DNA of 64,000 bases from JBFIHF01 sp964411125 (GTDB lineage Bacteria; Myxococcota_A; Bradymonadia; Bradymonadales; Bradymonadaceae): positions 92,865 through 156,864 of the forward strand of contig CAYPJU010000005.1 of NCBI GenBank assembly GCA_964411125.1, in the 5' to 3' direction. Position 1 is the first letter of the stretch. Each line of letters opens with the position of its first letter. Made by a program: the position numbers and the translations under genes. Below, in pieces: positions 25,424-38,500 of the stretch. The notes below the pieces were generated by a model. It had not been told where the DNA came from. It saw nothing but the letters and a program-made list of their open reading frames with translations, and did not search any database.

Positions 25424-26371
25424 ATGGTAGCATCGATGTTCAGAAGCCGGTTCGTTGGAGTCTTCGCCGCCGCCGTGGTGTGCGTGGTGAGTGCCTCAGG
25501 CTGCGAGAGCATGGACCGCGCCGAAGCGGTTCGCTCGATGAATGCGGGACTCGAGGCGCTGGAGCTCGGGCGGACGATGGACGCAGTGAGCGAGCTCAAG
25601 GCGGCGGCCCAGAAAGATCCGACCTACGCGGAACCGGCGTACTATCTCGGGCAGATCTACCACATGAAGCTCGAAGAGCTGCAGAACGCGGAGACACACT
25701 ACCGCGAGGCGCAGCAGCGCGACCCGGAGAACCCACAGATCGCCTACCGTCTCGGCGCGGTCCTCGCGGATCAAAACAAGTGGAGCGAGGCCGAGGGATC
25801 GTTTCAGCAGGCGGTCCAGAAGGACGCCGAGTTCGCGAAAGCCTGGTTCCGACTCGGCATCTCTCAGGAGATGCAGTCGAAGTGGGCCGAAGCGGTCGAC
25901 TCCTACATGGCTTCGATCCGCGCCAACCCTCGGATGCGAATGGACGACGAAGACCCGGGTGGCGCGGCCTATCACGCGCTCGGCGACATCTACATCCGCT
26001 TCGGGTTCTACGACAAGGCGCTCGAGGTTTACGAGAACGGCATCGCGAACAACGACATCGACTCGCGTCCGATGAAACCTGCGCGGCTGTATCAGGGGCG
26101 CGGCGTGGCGCAGCTCAAGGCGCGCAAGTTCCCGGAGGCGGCTCAGTCTTTCAAGAAGGCGCTGGAAGTCGACGGTGGCATGTACACCGCGATCTTCAAC
26201 CTCGCCGTCGCGCACATGGCGATGAATCAGACCGAGGAGGCCGTTGCGGGGTTCAACGAATTCACGCAGCGAGCGGATCCGGCGGTCGACGAGGCGCGCA
26301 TCATCGCGGCTCAAGGATTCATCCAGCAGATCAACGAGAAGAAAGAAGCAGCAGAAGAACAGCAGAAATAG
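25424..26371 (+). CDS. TPR lipoprotein inserted between gltG and gltI
   Basis: 315 aa from ATG 25424, with GGAG at 25412-25415. The signal peptide (SRFVGVFAAAVVCVVSASGC) ends in a lipobox-like SASGC near residue 27. TPR repeats follow through the chain (AYYLGQIYHMKLEELQNAET, AYRLGAVLADQNKWSEAEGS, AWFRLGISQEMQSKWAEAVD, AIFNLAVAHMAMNQTEEAVA), ending in a Lys/Glu-rich tail. In Myxococcus, gltH and small genes lie between gltG and gltI; this lipoprotein occupies the same slot but is not a beta-barrel. It probably sits at the inner face of the outer membrane as an assembly or scaffold factor; the exact role is inferred. Confidence 0.75.
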   Translation: MVASMFRSRFVGVFAAAVVCVVSASGCESMDRAEAVRSMNAGLEALELGRTMDAVSELKAAAQKDPTYAEPAYYLGQIYHMKLEELQNAETHYREAQQRDPENPQIAYRLGAVLADQNKWSEAEGSFQQAVQKDAEFAKAWFRLGISQEMQSKWAEAVDSYMASIRANPRMRMDDEDPGGAAYHALGDIYIRFGFYDKALEVYENGIANNDIDSRPMKPARLYQGRGVAQLKARKFPEAAQSFKKALEVDGGMYTAIFNLAVAHMAMNQTEEAVAGFNEFTQRADPAVDEARIIAAQGFIQQINEKKEAAEEQQK

Positions 26372-26500
26372 GCGTGTCGAAGTTCCACGGGCGCTGGGCG
26401 GTCGGGTTTGCTCGATCGCCCATCGCCGTGTTAGTCGCATAGCGCAACGCTCCAAGGCACTTACGGACATCCCCTCCCCCCAACCAGGGACGCTCGATCG

Positions 26501-29500
26501 ATGGACCGGGAAAATCAGGCTGAAAATTACCTCGCCAGGCTCGAAGAAAACCCACACGATCTGACCACGTTTGGTGAGCTCGAAAGGCTCTACGCGTCAG
26601 ACTGGGCGCCGCTCGTCAGCATGCTGACCGAGCGGGCCGAAGACCTTGGACGGACCGAAGTGTCCGCTCGCTTCCTGTTGGAAGCCGGCCGGATCGCGGA
26701 GCTCCGTCTTCAGGACGAAGAGCTGAGCGGGGCGCTGCTCGATCGCTGCGCGACGATGGCGAGCGGGACGGAGGTCGATCCCGAAGCTCGGATCTTCCTC
26801 CTCGCCCATCAGGGGCAGTGGGAGTCGATGCTGGATTACTTCGGCCAGGCGGTCGAGTCGGTGCCGAGCGACAGCCAGAAGAGCCGGCTCTACTTCCGCA
26901 TGGGGTCGATCCTCGAGGAAAAACTCGAGGACTACGACGAGGCGGACACCGCATATCGTTGGGCGGTCGAGCTCGACAAGGCGAACACCGCGGCGCGTTG
27001 GGGGCGTCAGGGGCTCGCTCGTCGGCAGGAGAACTGGACGAGCCTCGCCGAACTGCTTTACGAGCAAGCAGAGTCTGCGCAGACCGTCGAACGCCAGCTC
27101 GAGGCTCTGCTGGACCTCGGCGACGTCTATCGTCTTCAGTTGGGTCAGCCCGAAGAAGCAGCACAGTGCTACGCGAATGTCTATGAATTCGACGCGGCCA
27201 ATCCGAGAGCGCGCGAAGGGCTGACGGCCCTCGGGTACGAACTCGAGGCTGCTCCGGCAGACGAAGTGCCGACCAACGGGGAAGCTCTCTCCGATGCCGA
27301 ATCGGAGGTGGAGTTCAACGACGACGCCACCCAGATGATGACCACCTCACCGGCGGTCCTGCAGGACGAAGAAGAGAGGGAAGCTGCCGACGCCGACGGA
27401 GTCGTAGGCTTTGCGGTGGAAGCGGAAGACGACGACGAGCTCGTGTTGAACGAGGATTCGACGGGCTTCGTCGAGGCATCGGAAGTATCCGAACTCTCCG
27501 AAGTCTCGTTGGTGGAAGAAGAACAGCCACCGGCGCTTCCGGGCGAGGTCAGCGATGGCGACGCTTCGGAGGTCGACGTCGAGTCGAGCGAGGTGGAACT
27601 CAGCGACGTCGACGAGGCGGAAGACGACTCGGACGGAGACTTCGAGGCGGCAGCGGAGGTATCCGAGCAGGAGGACGCACTCGAGGGCGACGCTGACGAC
27701 GACGAAGACGGCGAAAGTCTCGAGGCGATCGAGAGCGAAGTGGAGCTCGTCGAGGAAGAGCTGGTCGAAGAGCCTGAACAGGTCGTCGAGGACGAAGAAG
27801 ACGATCGCCCCAACTGGCGGGACCGTTTCCAGGCACGCGTGAACGCGGGGTCGCTCGAGGATCTCGTGTCGGCAGCGCGCCTCGCCGCGCGCCACGACGC
27901 CGGAGCGTCGGCGATGAACGAGGTCTGGCAGACTGCGGTCGCCAACGGCTTGCATCGTGAACTGTGGGGCAAGACCCACTTCCTCGTCCGCGATCCGTCG
28001 GTGTGGGAAGCGGTGATGGCGGAGACTAACGATCCTGCGTTCGACGCGCGGATCGCGATCATCGATCTCGCCGATGTCGCCCGCGGACGAGAGATCGCAG
28101 GGGACAACGAACGAATCGCCGAGTTCCTGGAAGACATCGAAGCCGGAGAAGCGAACTGGCGCAAGTTCCAGCGTGCGCTGGAACAGCGTTACGATTCGCT
28201 CGGCGACGACGAGAAGGCGAAGCTCGTGTACACGCGGATGGCAAACGTCGCCGCGGCTCTGAAAGACTCCGACAAGGAGATGGACGCCTTGCGCCGCCTC
28301 GATCGGCAGATCAGCGGCGATCCGACCGTCCAGAGTCACCTCAAGCAGATCTACGCGGCCAGCGAGAAGTGGCCGATGTACGTCGACATCATCAAGAGCG
28401 AGGTCGCGGAGGTCCCCGACGACGACCCCGCCGAGAAGATCGACCTGCTCACCGAGATGGTCGCCGTCTATCGCGACCACATGAATCACGACATGATGGT
28501 CGTGAACACCTACAAGGAAATCCTCGAGATCGACGAGACGAACCTCGACGCGATCGACGCGTTGGTGGAGCTCTACGACAAGCTCAATCGTTCCTCCGAG
28601 CTCGTCGCCATGCTTCAGGCGAAGGCCGAGCTGGTGAAGTCGAAAGCGCGGAAGGTCGAGATCTGGTCGCAAATTGCGGAGCTCTTCCTCGAGAAGTTCC
28701 GCAACCAGGCCGAGGCGATCAAGGCGTACGAACAGGTCCTCGAGATCGAGCCGTATCATCCGCAGGCGATCACGTTCCTCAAGGAGATGTACGAGAAGCG
28801 GCGCGATTGGGAGAGCCTGATCGACGTCCACAAACGTGAGATCGCGACGCTGGAGACGCCCGAGGAGAAGATCGCGGGTCTCAAGGAAGTTGCCTCTCTG
28901 GCGACCGATCGACTCCGGAAGCCGGAAGTCGCTACCGAGCTGTGGCTCGAGGTTCGCGAGATCGACGCCCGCGATCCCGATGCTCTCGACGCGCTCGAGA
29001 CGCTCTACGAGAAGAGTAAGGATTACGACTCGCTCGGCTCCATCCTCGAGACGAAGGCCGAGGTGAGCGAGGATCCGGCCGAACAGATGAAGCTCTACCA
29101 GAAGATGGGGCTCCTCTATTCGGATCGACTGGACGATCCCGATCGCGCGATGCACGCGTGGCGTCTGGCCCTTCAGCTCGATCCCGATGATCTGAAGGCC
29201 CAGAAGTCGCTCGAACGGCTCTACATCGACAACCGTCGGTTCGACGAGCTCGAGGAGTTCTACGGCTCACGGGACGGTTGGTCAGATCTGGTCCGTCTCC
29301 TCGGCACGCTTTCGGGCACGATCAAGGAGGACGACGTCAAGATCGACCTCTTGCTACGGTCGGCTCGCATCTGGTCCGAGCAGCTCGAAGACACCGGGCG
29401 CGCCGAGCGCGACCTCGAGCGCGTCCTGCAGCTCGATTCGAGGAACGAACGTGCGGCACTGCTGCTCGAACCGATCTATCGGGCGTCCGACGATGCGCGG

Positions 29501-32500
29501 AAGCTCCAGGAAGTCTACGAGGTCATCCTCGATCACCGCACGCAACCGGACGAGCGCCGCGACTATCTGTTGAAGCTCGCCGAGCTGCACATGCGCGAGT
29601 TGGACGACCCGTCGACGGCGTTCGACTGGTACGCGGTAGCGTTCCGCGAAACCCCCGACTCGCTCGACGATCTGGCTACCCTGGAGGCCGCCGCGGGCGC
29701 TTCGAGCCGCTGGTCCGATCTCGTGCAGGTGTACGAGGAGGTTCTGCAGAGCGGGACGCTCGAGGACGAGCAGCAGCGCGATCTGCGCATGCGCGTCGGC
29801 CGGGTGCTCTCCGAAGAACTCGAAGACTTCGACCCGGCACTCGCCTATTTCCAGCAGGTCCTCGACCGTGACGATACGGACATCGAGGCTCTGACGGCCG
29901 TCGAGAGCATCTACCAGCGTGCCGAGCGCTGGGACGATCTCATGGCGATCTACGACCGCCGCATCGAGCTGACGGAGAACGAATCGGACCGGGTCGACAT
30001 CCTCGCGGGGATGGCGCTCATCGCGGAGAAGCAGAAGGGCGATATCGAGACGGCGATCGCTCGTCACCGCGAAGCGCTCGAGATCGACCCGAACTACGAG
30101 CCGAGCTTGCGGCAGTTGCATCGGCTCTACTCCGAGCGTGAGCAGTACTCGGAGCTCGCCGCCGTAATTCGTCGCGAGATCGACATCATCGACGAACGCG
30201 CCGCAGCGCGCGGCGACGCTCGCGCCATGGTCGCCGACGTCGCGAGTTTCTTCAGCGGTGGGGCTGCCGCCGAGCCGTCGGAAGTCTCGCTCGACGGCGA
30301 GATCTCCGACGCGTCCCTCGAGAGCGAAATCTCCGATGGGATGCTGGAAGAGCAGAGCTCGGTCGGGCTCGACGAGTCGTCGGTTTCCGATGGCCTGGAC
30401 GAGTCCTCCGCTTCGGACGCCGAAGAGCTGGCCGAAGGGACCTCCGATGTGGAGGATCTCCAGGAGGCCTCGGAGTCGGAAGTCTCCGAGAACGAAGACG
30501 AGTACGTCGCGGGAGCACCGATCTACACCGAGGAGGAGATCGAGCGGCTCGTCGAGCTTCACTACGAGCTCGGGGCGATCAGCAAGGAGCACCTGAACGA
30601 CTTCGACACGGCGGTTCAGTCGTTGGGGCAGGTTCTCATCTGGCGTCCGAATCACGACGACGCGCGCGAGGCGATCGAGAGCTTCCTGATCGAGCCGGAC
30701 CACCGGCCGTTCGTGGCGGCAGTGCTCGAGCCCGTCTACGAAGTGCATGGCGCGTGGGACGATTTGGTTCGCGCCCTCGAGGCTCGCGCGGAGTCTGCGA
30801 ACGATTCGCAGCGCGAAGATCTCTACGAGCGAGTGGCGGGCATTCACCTTCACGAGCTCGGCGACGCTCGCTCGGCGTTCGACTCCTATGTCGACGTGCT
30901 GAAGACGAACGCCGCGAACAACCCGGCGCGTGCGCAGTTGATGCGCGTCGCCGACGCCTTGGAAGACTGGCACTCCTACACGGAACGGCTCGAAGAGGTC
31001 GTGAACGGTCTCGATGACGACGCGCTGCGCATGGCGTATGCGTTCGACATCGCGGACGCGTATGCCGATCGTCTCGAAGATCCGGAGAGCGCTCGCGCCT
31101 GGTACGAAAAGGTGCTCGAAGTCAGCCCGACCGACGAGCGCGCCCTCGAGGAGCTCGAGGCGCTCTTCACCCGGACCGAGCAGTGGGCGGAGCTCGAAGC
31201 GGTGCTCCATCGTCGGCTCGACATGACGACCGATCCGTACGACGCGCAAGACCAGAAGTTCCGGATCGCGCTCCTCAACGAAGAAGTGCTCGATCGGCCC
31301 GAAGCTGCGATCGACGTGTACCGCGAGATCCTCTCGGAGGACGCTCAGTCGCTGGCTGCTGTCGAATCGCTGAATCGTCTCTACGCCAACGAGGGGATGT
31401 GGGCCGAACTCGCAGAGAACCTGCGCGTGGAGCACGAGCTCGCCTCCGAACACTCGCGCCACGGCGTCCGAAACCGCCTGGCGCTCGTCTTGGAGCAGAA
31501 GCTCGCCGAGCCCGACTCCGCGGTCGATCTCTACGAGTCGGTCGTCTCCGAGGACCCCGACAACGAGTTCGCGCTCGAAGCTCTCGAACGGATGATGTAC
31601 TCGCAGACCGCGCCGCGCGGTCGGATCAGCCGCATCCTGGAGCCGCTGTACATCGACGGCAACCAGTTCGACAAACTGATCGCCGCGCTCGAAGTTCAGG
31701 TCGACGCGTCGCGCGAGCCTTCGGAGAAGGTCGACCTCTTGCATCGCATCGCGGTGCTTCAGGAGACCCGCGCCCAGAACCTCTCGACCGCGTTCCGGAC
31801 CTACTCGCGCGCGTTCCACTGGGACGTGGACAACGAGGCGACGCTTCAGCATCTCTACCGAATCGCTCAGCAGACGTCGGCCTACGAGGACCTCGTTTCC
31901 GTCTTCGAAAAGGAAGTGGAAGAACAGAGCGAACCGGCGGTGAAGCGGGAGCTGTTGCGACGCGCCGCCACCGTCTATCGCGACGTGCTCATGGAGCCGG
32001 AGCGGGCTACCGAACGGCTGCACGAAGTGCTGTCGTTCTACCCCGAAGACCTCGAGACGATCGAGGAGCTCGAGGCGGTCTACCGTGCGACCCAGGACTG
32101 GGAGAACCTCGTCACGGTGCTCGTCCTGAAGTCGGATCTGGTCGACGATCTCGACCAGAAGAAGCACTTGCTCAACCAGGCCGGAACCGCTTACGAGGAG
32201 TTCCTCGAGCAGCCCGCCGACGCGATCGAGGTCTACAACCGTATTCTCGAGCTGGACGCCGCGGATCTCGCCGCGATCGAGCGGCTCGAGGTGCTCTACG
32301 CGAGCCAGGATCGGTGGGCCGATCTGCTCGGAATCTACGAGCGAAAGGTCGCTCTCTCGGACAACGACGAGGCCCGAAAGGACCTCTACTACGCGATGGG
32401 CGCCATCCACCGAGAGGCGCTCGATCAACCGCTCGACGCGATCGACGTGTTCCGCAACATCCTGTCGATCGACGACCGTGAACTCGCCGCCTGGCAACAG

Positions 32501-35500
32501 CTCGACGAGCTGTTCCAGCAGACCGAGCAATGGCCGGAGCTCCTCGACGCGCTCGAGGCTCAGCTGCAGTTGTCGGCGCTCCCGGAAGATTCGCTGACGC
32601 TGAAGTATCGGATTGGACACCTGTTCGAGACTCAGCTTCACGACGTGCACAAGGCGATCGACACGTACGCCGAGGTCCTTACGCACGAGCCGGAGCACCC
32701 CGAGACCACCGCCGCCCTCGAAGGGCTCATCGAGCGGGGAGAGGAAGAGTCGCGTGCGGCCGAGGTCCTCGTTCCGATCTACCGGGACTCGATGCAGTGG
32801 GAGAAGCTCATCCACATCTATCGGCTGCAGATTCAGTCGACGGAGGACGTGGACACGAAGCTCGACCTCTATACGGAGATTGGAACGATCTTCGAGCATC
32901 GGCTCCAGGACGAAGCATCGGCGTTCGAAACCTACGCGCAGGCCCTCGATGTCATGCCGGCGCGGGTGGAGACGCTCAATACTCTGGAACGGCTGGCCGC
33001 GAACCTGAACGGTTGGGAGGTGCTCGTCGAGATCCTGGACGCGCAGCTCGAAGACACGGCAGATTACGACGCCGTGCGCTCCTTGAATCTGCGCATCGCG
33101 CGAATTCACGAGGAGGAGCTGATGCAGCCGGACGAGGCGATCGCACGCTTCAAGCGCGTGCTCGAGCTCGAACCGGACGACGAAGTCGCGATCCTCGCCC
33201 TCGATCGGCTCTACCAGCGGCAAGGCTACTGGGAAGAGCTCGCCGAGATCCTCCGGCTTCGGCTGCTGGACGCCGACCAAGACGAGGTTCTGGAGCTTCG
33301 GCTCCGACTCGGCGGCGTCTACCAGGAAGCGCTGGACGACGCGGAGCAGGCCCTCGAGGTCTACCAGTCCATCCTTATGGATCAGCCGGAGAACCCGCTC
33401 GCGATCGAGCGCCTCGAGCAGATGTTCATGTCGGGGCAGGCGGTCCAACAGGTCGCGGGAATTCTCGAGCCGTACTACTCCGACCGCGCCGAGCACGAGA
33501 AGCTGATCGGGATCTATCTGCAGCGTCGGGACATGCTCGACGACCCTCGCGAGATCTACGACATCTTCATGCTGGTCAGCCGCACGCTCCTGGTGGAGCT
33601 GGCAGACAAGAGCGACGATCCCGACGAGATTGCAGACTACAAGCTTCAGGCCCTGGCCACCTACGGTCAGGCCCTCGTGCAGCAGCCCGACGAGCAGCAC
33701 GTCGTCGAAGAGGTGATGCGGCTCGCCGAGGAGACGGGAGCTTGGGCCGAGGCCGCCGGGGTCATGGCTGATGCGCTGGAGTCCGAGCACATCACGCCGG
33801 AAGCGTCGGGCCGCCTCTATTTCGCCCTCGCCACCATCTTCGACAAGCACCTCGGGCTCTTCGAGGAGGCCGAACAGTCGTACCTCTCGGTGCTGGAATT
33901 CGATCCGGGTGAACCGCGTGCGCTGGAAGCGCTCGACCGCATCTACGAAGGGCAGGGGCGTTGGGAAGAGCTCGCCGACATCCTGTCGCGCCGGATCGAG
34001 GGCCTCTACGACGAAGACGTGATCGTCGAGCTGCAGTTCCGACGAGCGCGTCTGTTCCAGGACCAGCTCGCGCGACTCGATGACGCCGTCGCTACGTACC
34101 ACGAAGTCCTGAACCTGCAGCCGGTGCATCAGCCCGCGCTCGAAGCGTTGTCGCAGATTCATTACCAGCGTCAGGAGTGGAACGAGCTCTACGAAGTTCT
34201 GGAGCGTCAGGCCGAGGTGCAGGACGATCCAGACGCGCGAGCGGTGACGTTCTCGCAGATGGCGCAGATCGCCGAAGAGGCGCTCGAGCGTCCGAGCGAT
34301 GCGGTCGAGCTCTGGAACCGAGTCCTCACCCTTCAGATGGACAACGTCGAAGCGCTCCGTGAGCTGCGCCGTCTCTACCTCGCCGACGAACGTTGGTCGG
34401 ACCTGGTCGGGATCTTGGAACGCGAAGTGGAGATCACCGACGATCCCGAAGAGAAGATGGTGCTCTACGAGTCGCTCGGTTCGATCTGGAGCGACCGACT
34501 CGGAAACGAGGGACAGGCGCTCGACTCGTGGAACCGCGTGCTCGAGATCGATCCGTTCTACCTGCCGGCGCTCGAAGCGCTGCGCGAGCTTCACACGCGG
34601 GCGCTCGACTACGAAGCACTGTCGGACGTCCTCGCTCGGATGCTCGAGCATCAGGACCTCGAATCGGACCGCAAGCGGGCGCTCTGGATGGAACAGGGGG
34701 AGATCCTCGGTGACCATCTGATGCAGCCGGAGCGGGCGATCGAGGCGTGGCGTCAGGTGCTTGCCTACGATCCGACGAACGAGACGGCCCTCGACAACCT
34801 CGAACGCGTCTTCTTCCAGGAAGGTCGTTGGGAGGAAGCGGCGGCGATCCTGGAGATGAAGCTCGACACGCTGGAAGACGCGCACGACCGCGTGGAGCTT
34901 CTGCTGCGTATCGCGGACATCTGGGAGACCAAGATCATGGACCGCGACCGCGCGGCGGATTTCTACGAGAACATTCTCGAGTGGGAACCGACGAACGAGC
35001 AGGCCGGGGCGCAGCTCGAATCGATCTATCGCGAACAGGCGACCGACGATTCGTTCATGAAACTCGCGAACCTCTACCTGGATCGCTCGCAGTACCGGGT
35101 CGAGGATCCCGAAGCGTTCCTGGAGGCTCGCCGCAACTCGGCGCGCGTCTTCGAAGAGCAGCTCGGTCATCCCGACCACGCGCTGCTCGTGTTGCAGACC
35201 GCGTTCACGGCTCAGACTTACGAGGACGAGCAGTTGCTGCACGACCTCGGACGACTCGCCAAGCTCACCGGGCAGTGGACCGACTTGATCGAACAGGTCG
35301 AGAGCGTGCTTCGCGAGATCGGCGATGTCTTCGAGGCCGCAGACATCCACAAGACCGTGGGTCAGTGGCAGTCCGAGGAGCTGAACCAGCCCGAGGAAGC
35401 CGTCTATCACCTGCAGCGTGCCCTCGCGATCGAGCCCGACAACGTCGACATCATGACGGACCTCGAGCGTCTCTACCGCGAGATCGCTGCCTGGGAAGAG

Positions 35501-38500
35501 CTTTCGCAGATCCTGCAGCAGCGCGTCCAGCTCTCGGCCGATCCGGACGAACAGATCGAGCTGTGGCGTAAGCTCGGCGAGCTGTACGAGCTTCAGATGG
35601 GCCAGGTGGACGATGCGATCGGGGCGTACAAGAACATCCTCGACATCGACCCGTCCGACATCCTGGCGATCGAGAGCCTCGAGCGCATCTACGAGGCGTA
35701 CGATCGTTGGCGCGATCTCATCGCCATCTTGGAGCGCAAGGCGGACGCGACGTACGACCCGGACGACATGGTCGCGATTCGATTCCGAATTGCGCAGATC
35801 TGGGAAGAGCGCCTCGAGAGCACGGAAGAGGCGATCCTGACCTACCGCGACATTCTCGCGGCGGAGCAGACGCACATGCCGAGCCTTCGAGAGCTGGAGC
35901 GCATCTTCATGTCGGGTCAGCGCTGGCAAGAGCTCCTGGACGTGTACGACCAGCAGCTCGGCCTCACGCACGAGCCCTCCGAGCAGGTCGTCATCTACGG
36001 TCGTCAGGCCGCGATGTACGAGGACGCCTTCGAGGACATCGAGAGAGCGATCGAGGCATACTCCAACATCTTGATGGTGGAGCCCGACAACCTCCAGGCG
36101 ATCGAAAACCTCGAGCGGCTCTATCGTCAGGAAGAGCGCTGGTTCGACCTCGTGGATACCCTTCAGCGTCACGCCGACGTAGTGGTCGAGTCCGACCCGG
36201 GCGCCGCGAAGGACGTGCTCAACGACCTCGCTCGTACGCAGCGTGATCAGGTCAACGACCCCAACGCCGCGATCGAGAGCTTCACCCGGTCGCTTCAACT
36301 CGACAACGAGCAGGCCGACCTGTGGTCCGAGCTCGCGTCGCTGTTCGAGGACACGGCCAACTGGTCGAGCGCGATCGAGGCCTACGAGGCGCTGATCGAC
36401 CTCGTCGGGGACCCTGCGTACCGCGTCGACGTCTACAACCGTGTCGGTTTCCTCTACGACGCGAATCTGCAGGACGACCAGAACGCGGAGAAGGCGTACC
36501 TCGCCGCCCTCGACATCGACGGCGCAAACGAGGCGACCCTCCTCGCCCTGCGAGACCTCTACAACCGCCGAGAAGACTGGCAGGGCTCGATTCGAGTCCT
36601 CAAGCAGGCCGAGGAGGGCTCGCGCGACCTCGCGCAGAAAGCCCGATATCTCTGCGAGATCGGTAAGGTGTACGAGCACGAACTCGACGACGCCGTCTCG
36701 GCGCTCCACTACTACGAGAGCGCTCTCGAGAACGATCCCACCGTCACCGAAGCCGCCGCGCCGCTCATCGACCTCTACGTCAGTGAACAGCGATGGGAGC
36801 GGGCCGCACCGCTCCTCGACCGATTGGTCGAAGACGGGATGGAGGGGACGGATGAAGACCAGCATCGGCGCTTCTTCCAGCACGCTCACGTCTCGCGGCA
36901 GTTGGGTCGCGACGAGACCGCGCTGCGATCGTACCGCCAGGCCTACGAGCTGGACCCGACGCACACCGACACGCTCCGGGGGCTTTCGAGCCTTCTCTAC
37001 GAGCGCGAGGAGTGGGAGCAGGCGTTCAAGATCTTCCAGGCCCTTCAGTTCAACCACGCCGATGCCCTCGGGGAGCGCGAGCTCGTCGAGGTCTACCATC
37101 GCGCCGGTGAAGTGAAGCAGCGGGTGGGCGAACGACAGAAAGCGATCCAGATGTACCAGAAGGCGCTCGAGTACGATCCGACGTACTCGCCGTCGCTCCA
37201 GGCTCTCATCGACGCGTTCGAGGAGGACGGTAACTGGGACGAGGTCGTCAGCTACACGCAGTACCTGCTGCAATCCGAGACCGAAGAGACCGTTCGTTTC
37301 GCGATGCTCGCCAGGATTGGTGACGTCTGGAACGCGCATCTCAACAACCCGACCAACGCGACTCAGTCGTATCTGGACGCGCTCGACATCGATCCGACGT
37401 CGGTCGTCATCCTCCGCAAACTGCTCGACATCTACACGAAGCAGAAGCAGTGGAGCGAAGCGGTCGAGATCCTCGGTCGACTCATCGAGCAGGAGCCCGA
37501 CCCCGGCAAGCAGGCCAAGTACCACTACACGATCGGCGTCTTGCATCGTGACCAGGTGGGGGACATGCAGGCTGCCGTCGACAGCTTCGACGCCGCGCTC
37601 GACGCCGACGTGAAAATGCTGAAGGCCTTCGAGGCGATCGACCGCGTTTGGACCGAGCAGAAGTCCTGGAAAGACCTGGAGCGTGCCTACCGCCGAATGC
37701 TTCGCCGCGTCGGGGAAAACGACGACGGACAGATGGAGAAGATCAAGGTCTTGCTCTGGCAGAACCTGGGCGAAATCTATCGAAGCCGTCTGGGCCACGT
37801 GAAGAGCGCCATTCAGGCTTACGAGGCGGCCGTCGGACTGAGCCCCGACAGTGAGAAGATGCGCCTCATCCTCGCCGAGCTCTACGAGCGCAGTGGCGAG
37901 AATCCGGACGGCGCGATCGATCAGCACAAGGAGCTGATCAAGATCGATCCGTTCCGCATCGAGTCGTACCGCGCCCTCTGGAAGGCCTACATGCAGAAGA
38001 AGCAGTACGACCGTGCATGGTGCATGGCCGGAGCGCTCTCCTTCCTGCAGAACGCCAACGAGCAGGAGCAGAAGTTCTACAACCAGTATCTGGGACAGAA
38101 CCTCAAGGTCGCGAAGGGCACCTTCAACCAGGAGATGTGGAAGCTGATCTACCACGAGGACGAGGACATGCTCATGAGCATGATCCTCTCGGTCCTCTCG
38201 GGTGGGCTCCGCGGCTGGTACTCCGCGAACATCAAGGACTGGGGCGTTCACAAGAAGAAGAACCTCCTCGATCCGAACGAGCAGTTGATGTTCTGCAAGA
38301 TCTACTCGTACGGCGCTCGTACGATGGGTCTGATGCCGGCGCCGCTCCTCTACCTCAAGTCCGACCAGGCGCTGGGAATGCGCAACGCCAACTCCGATCC
38401 GGCGGCGTTCATCGTCGGGGCGGACATGATGCAAGGGAAGGGCGACCGTGAGCTCGCGTTCACGATCGGCAAGAATCTCTGTTGGGTCCGTCCGGAGCAC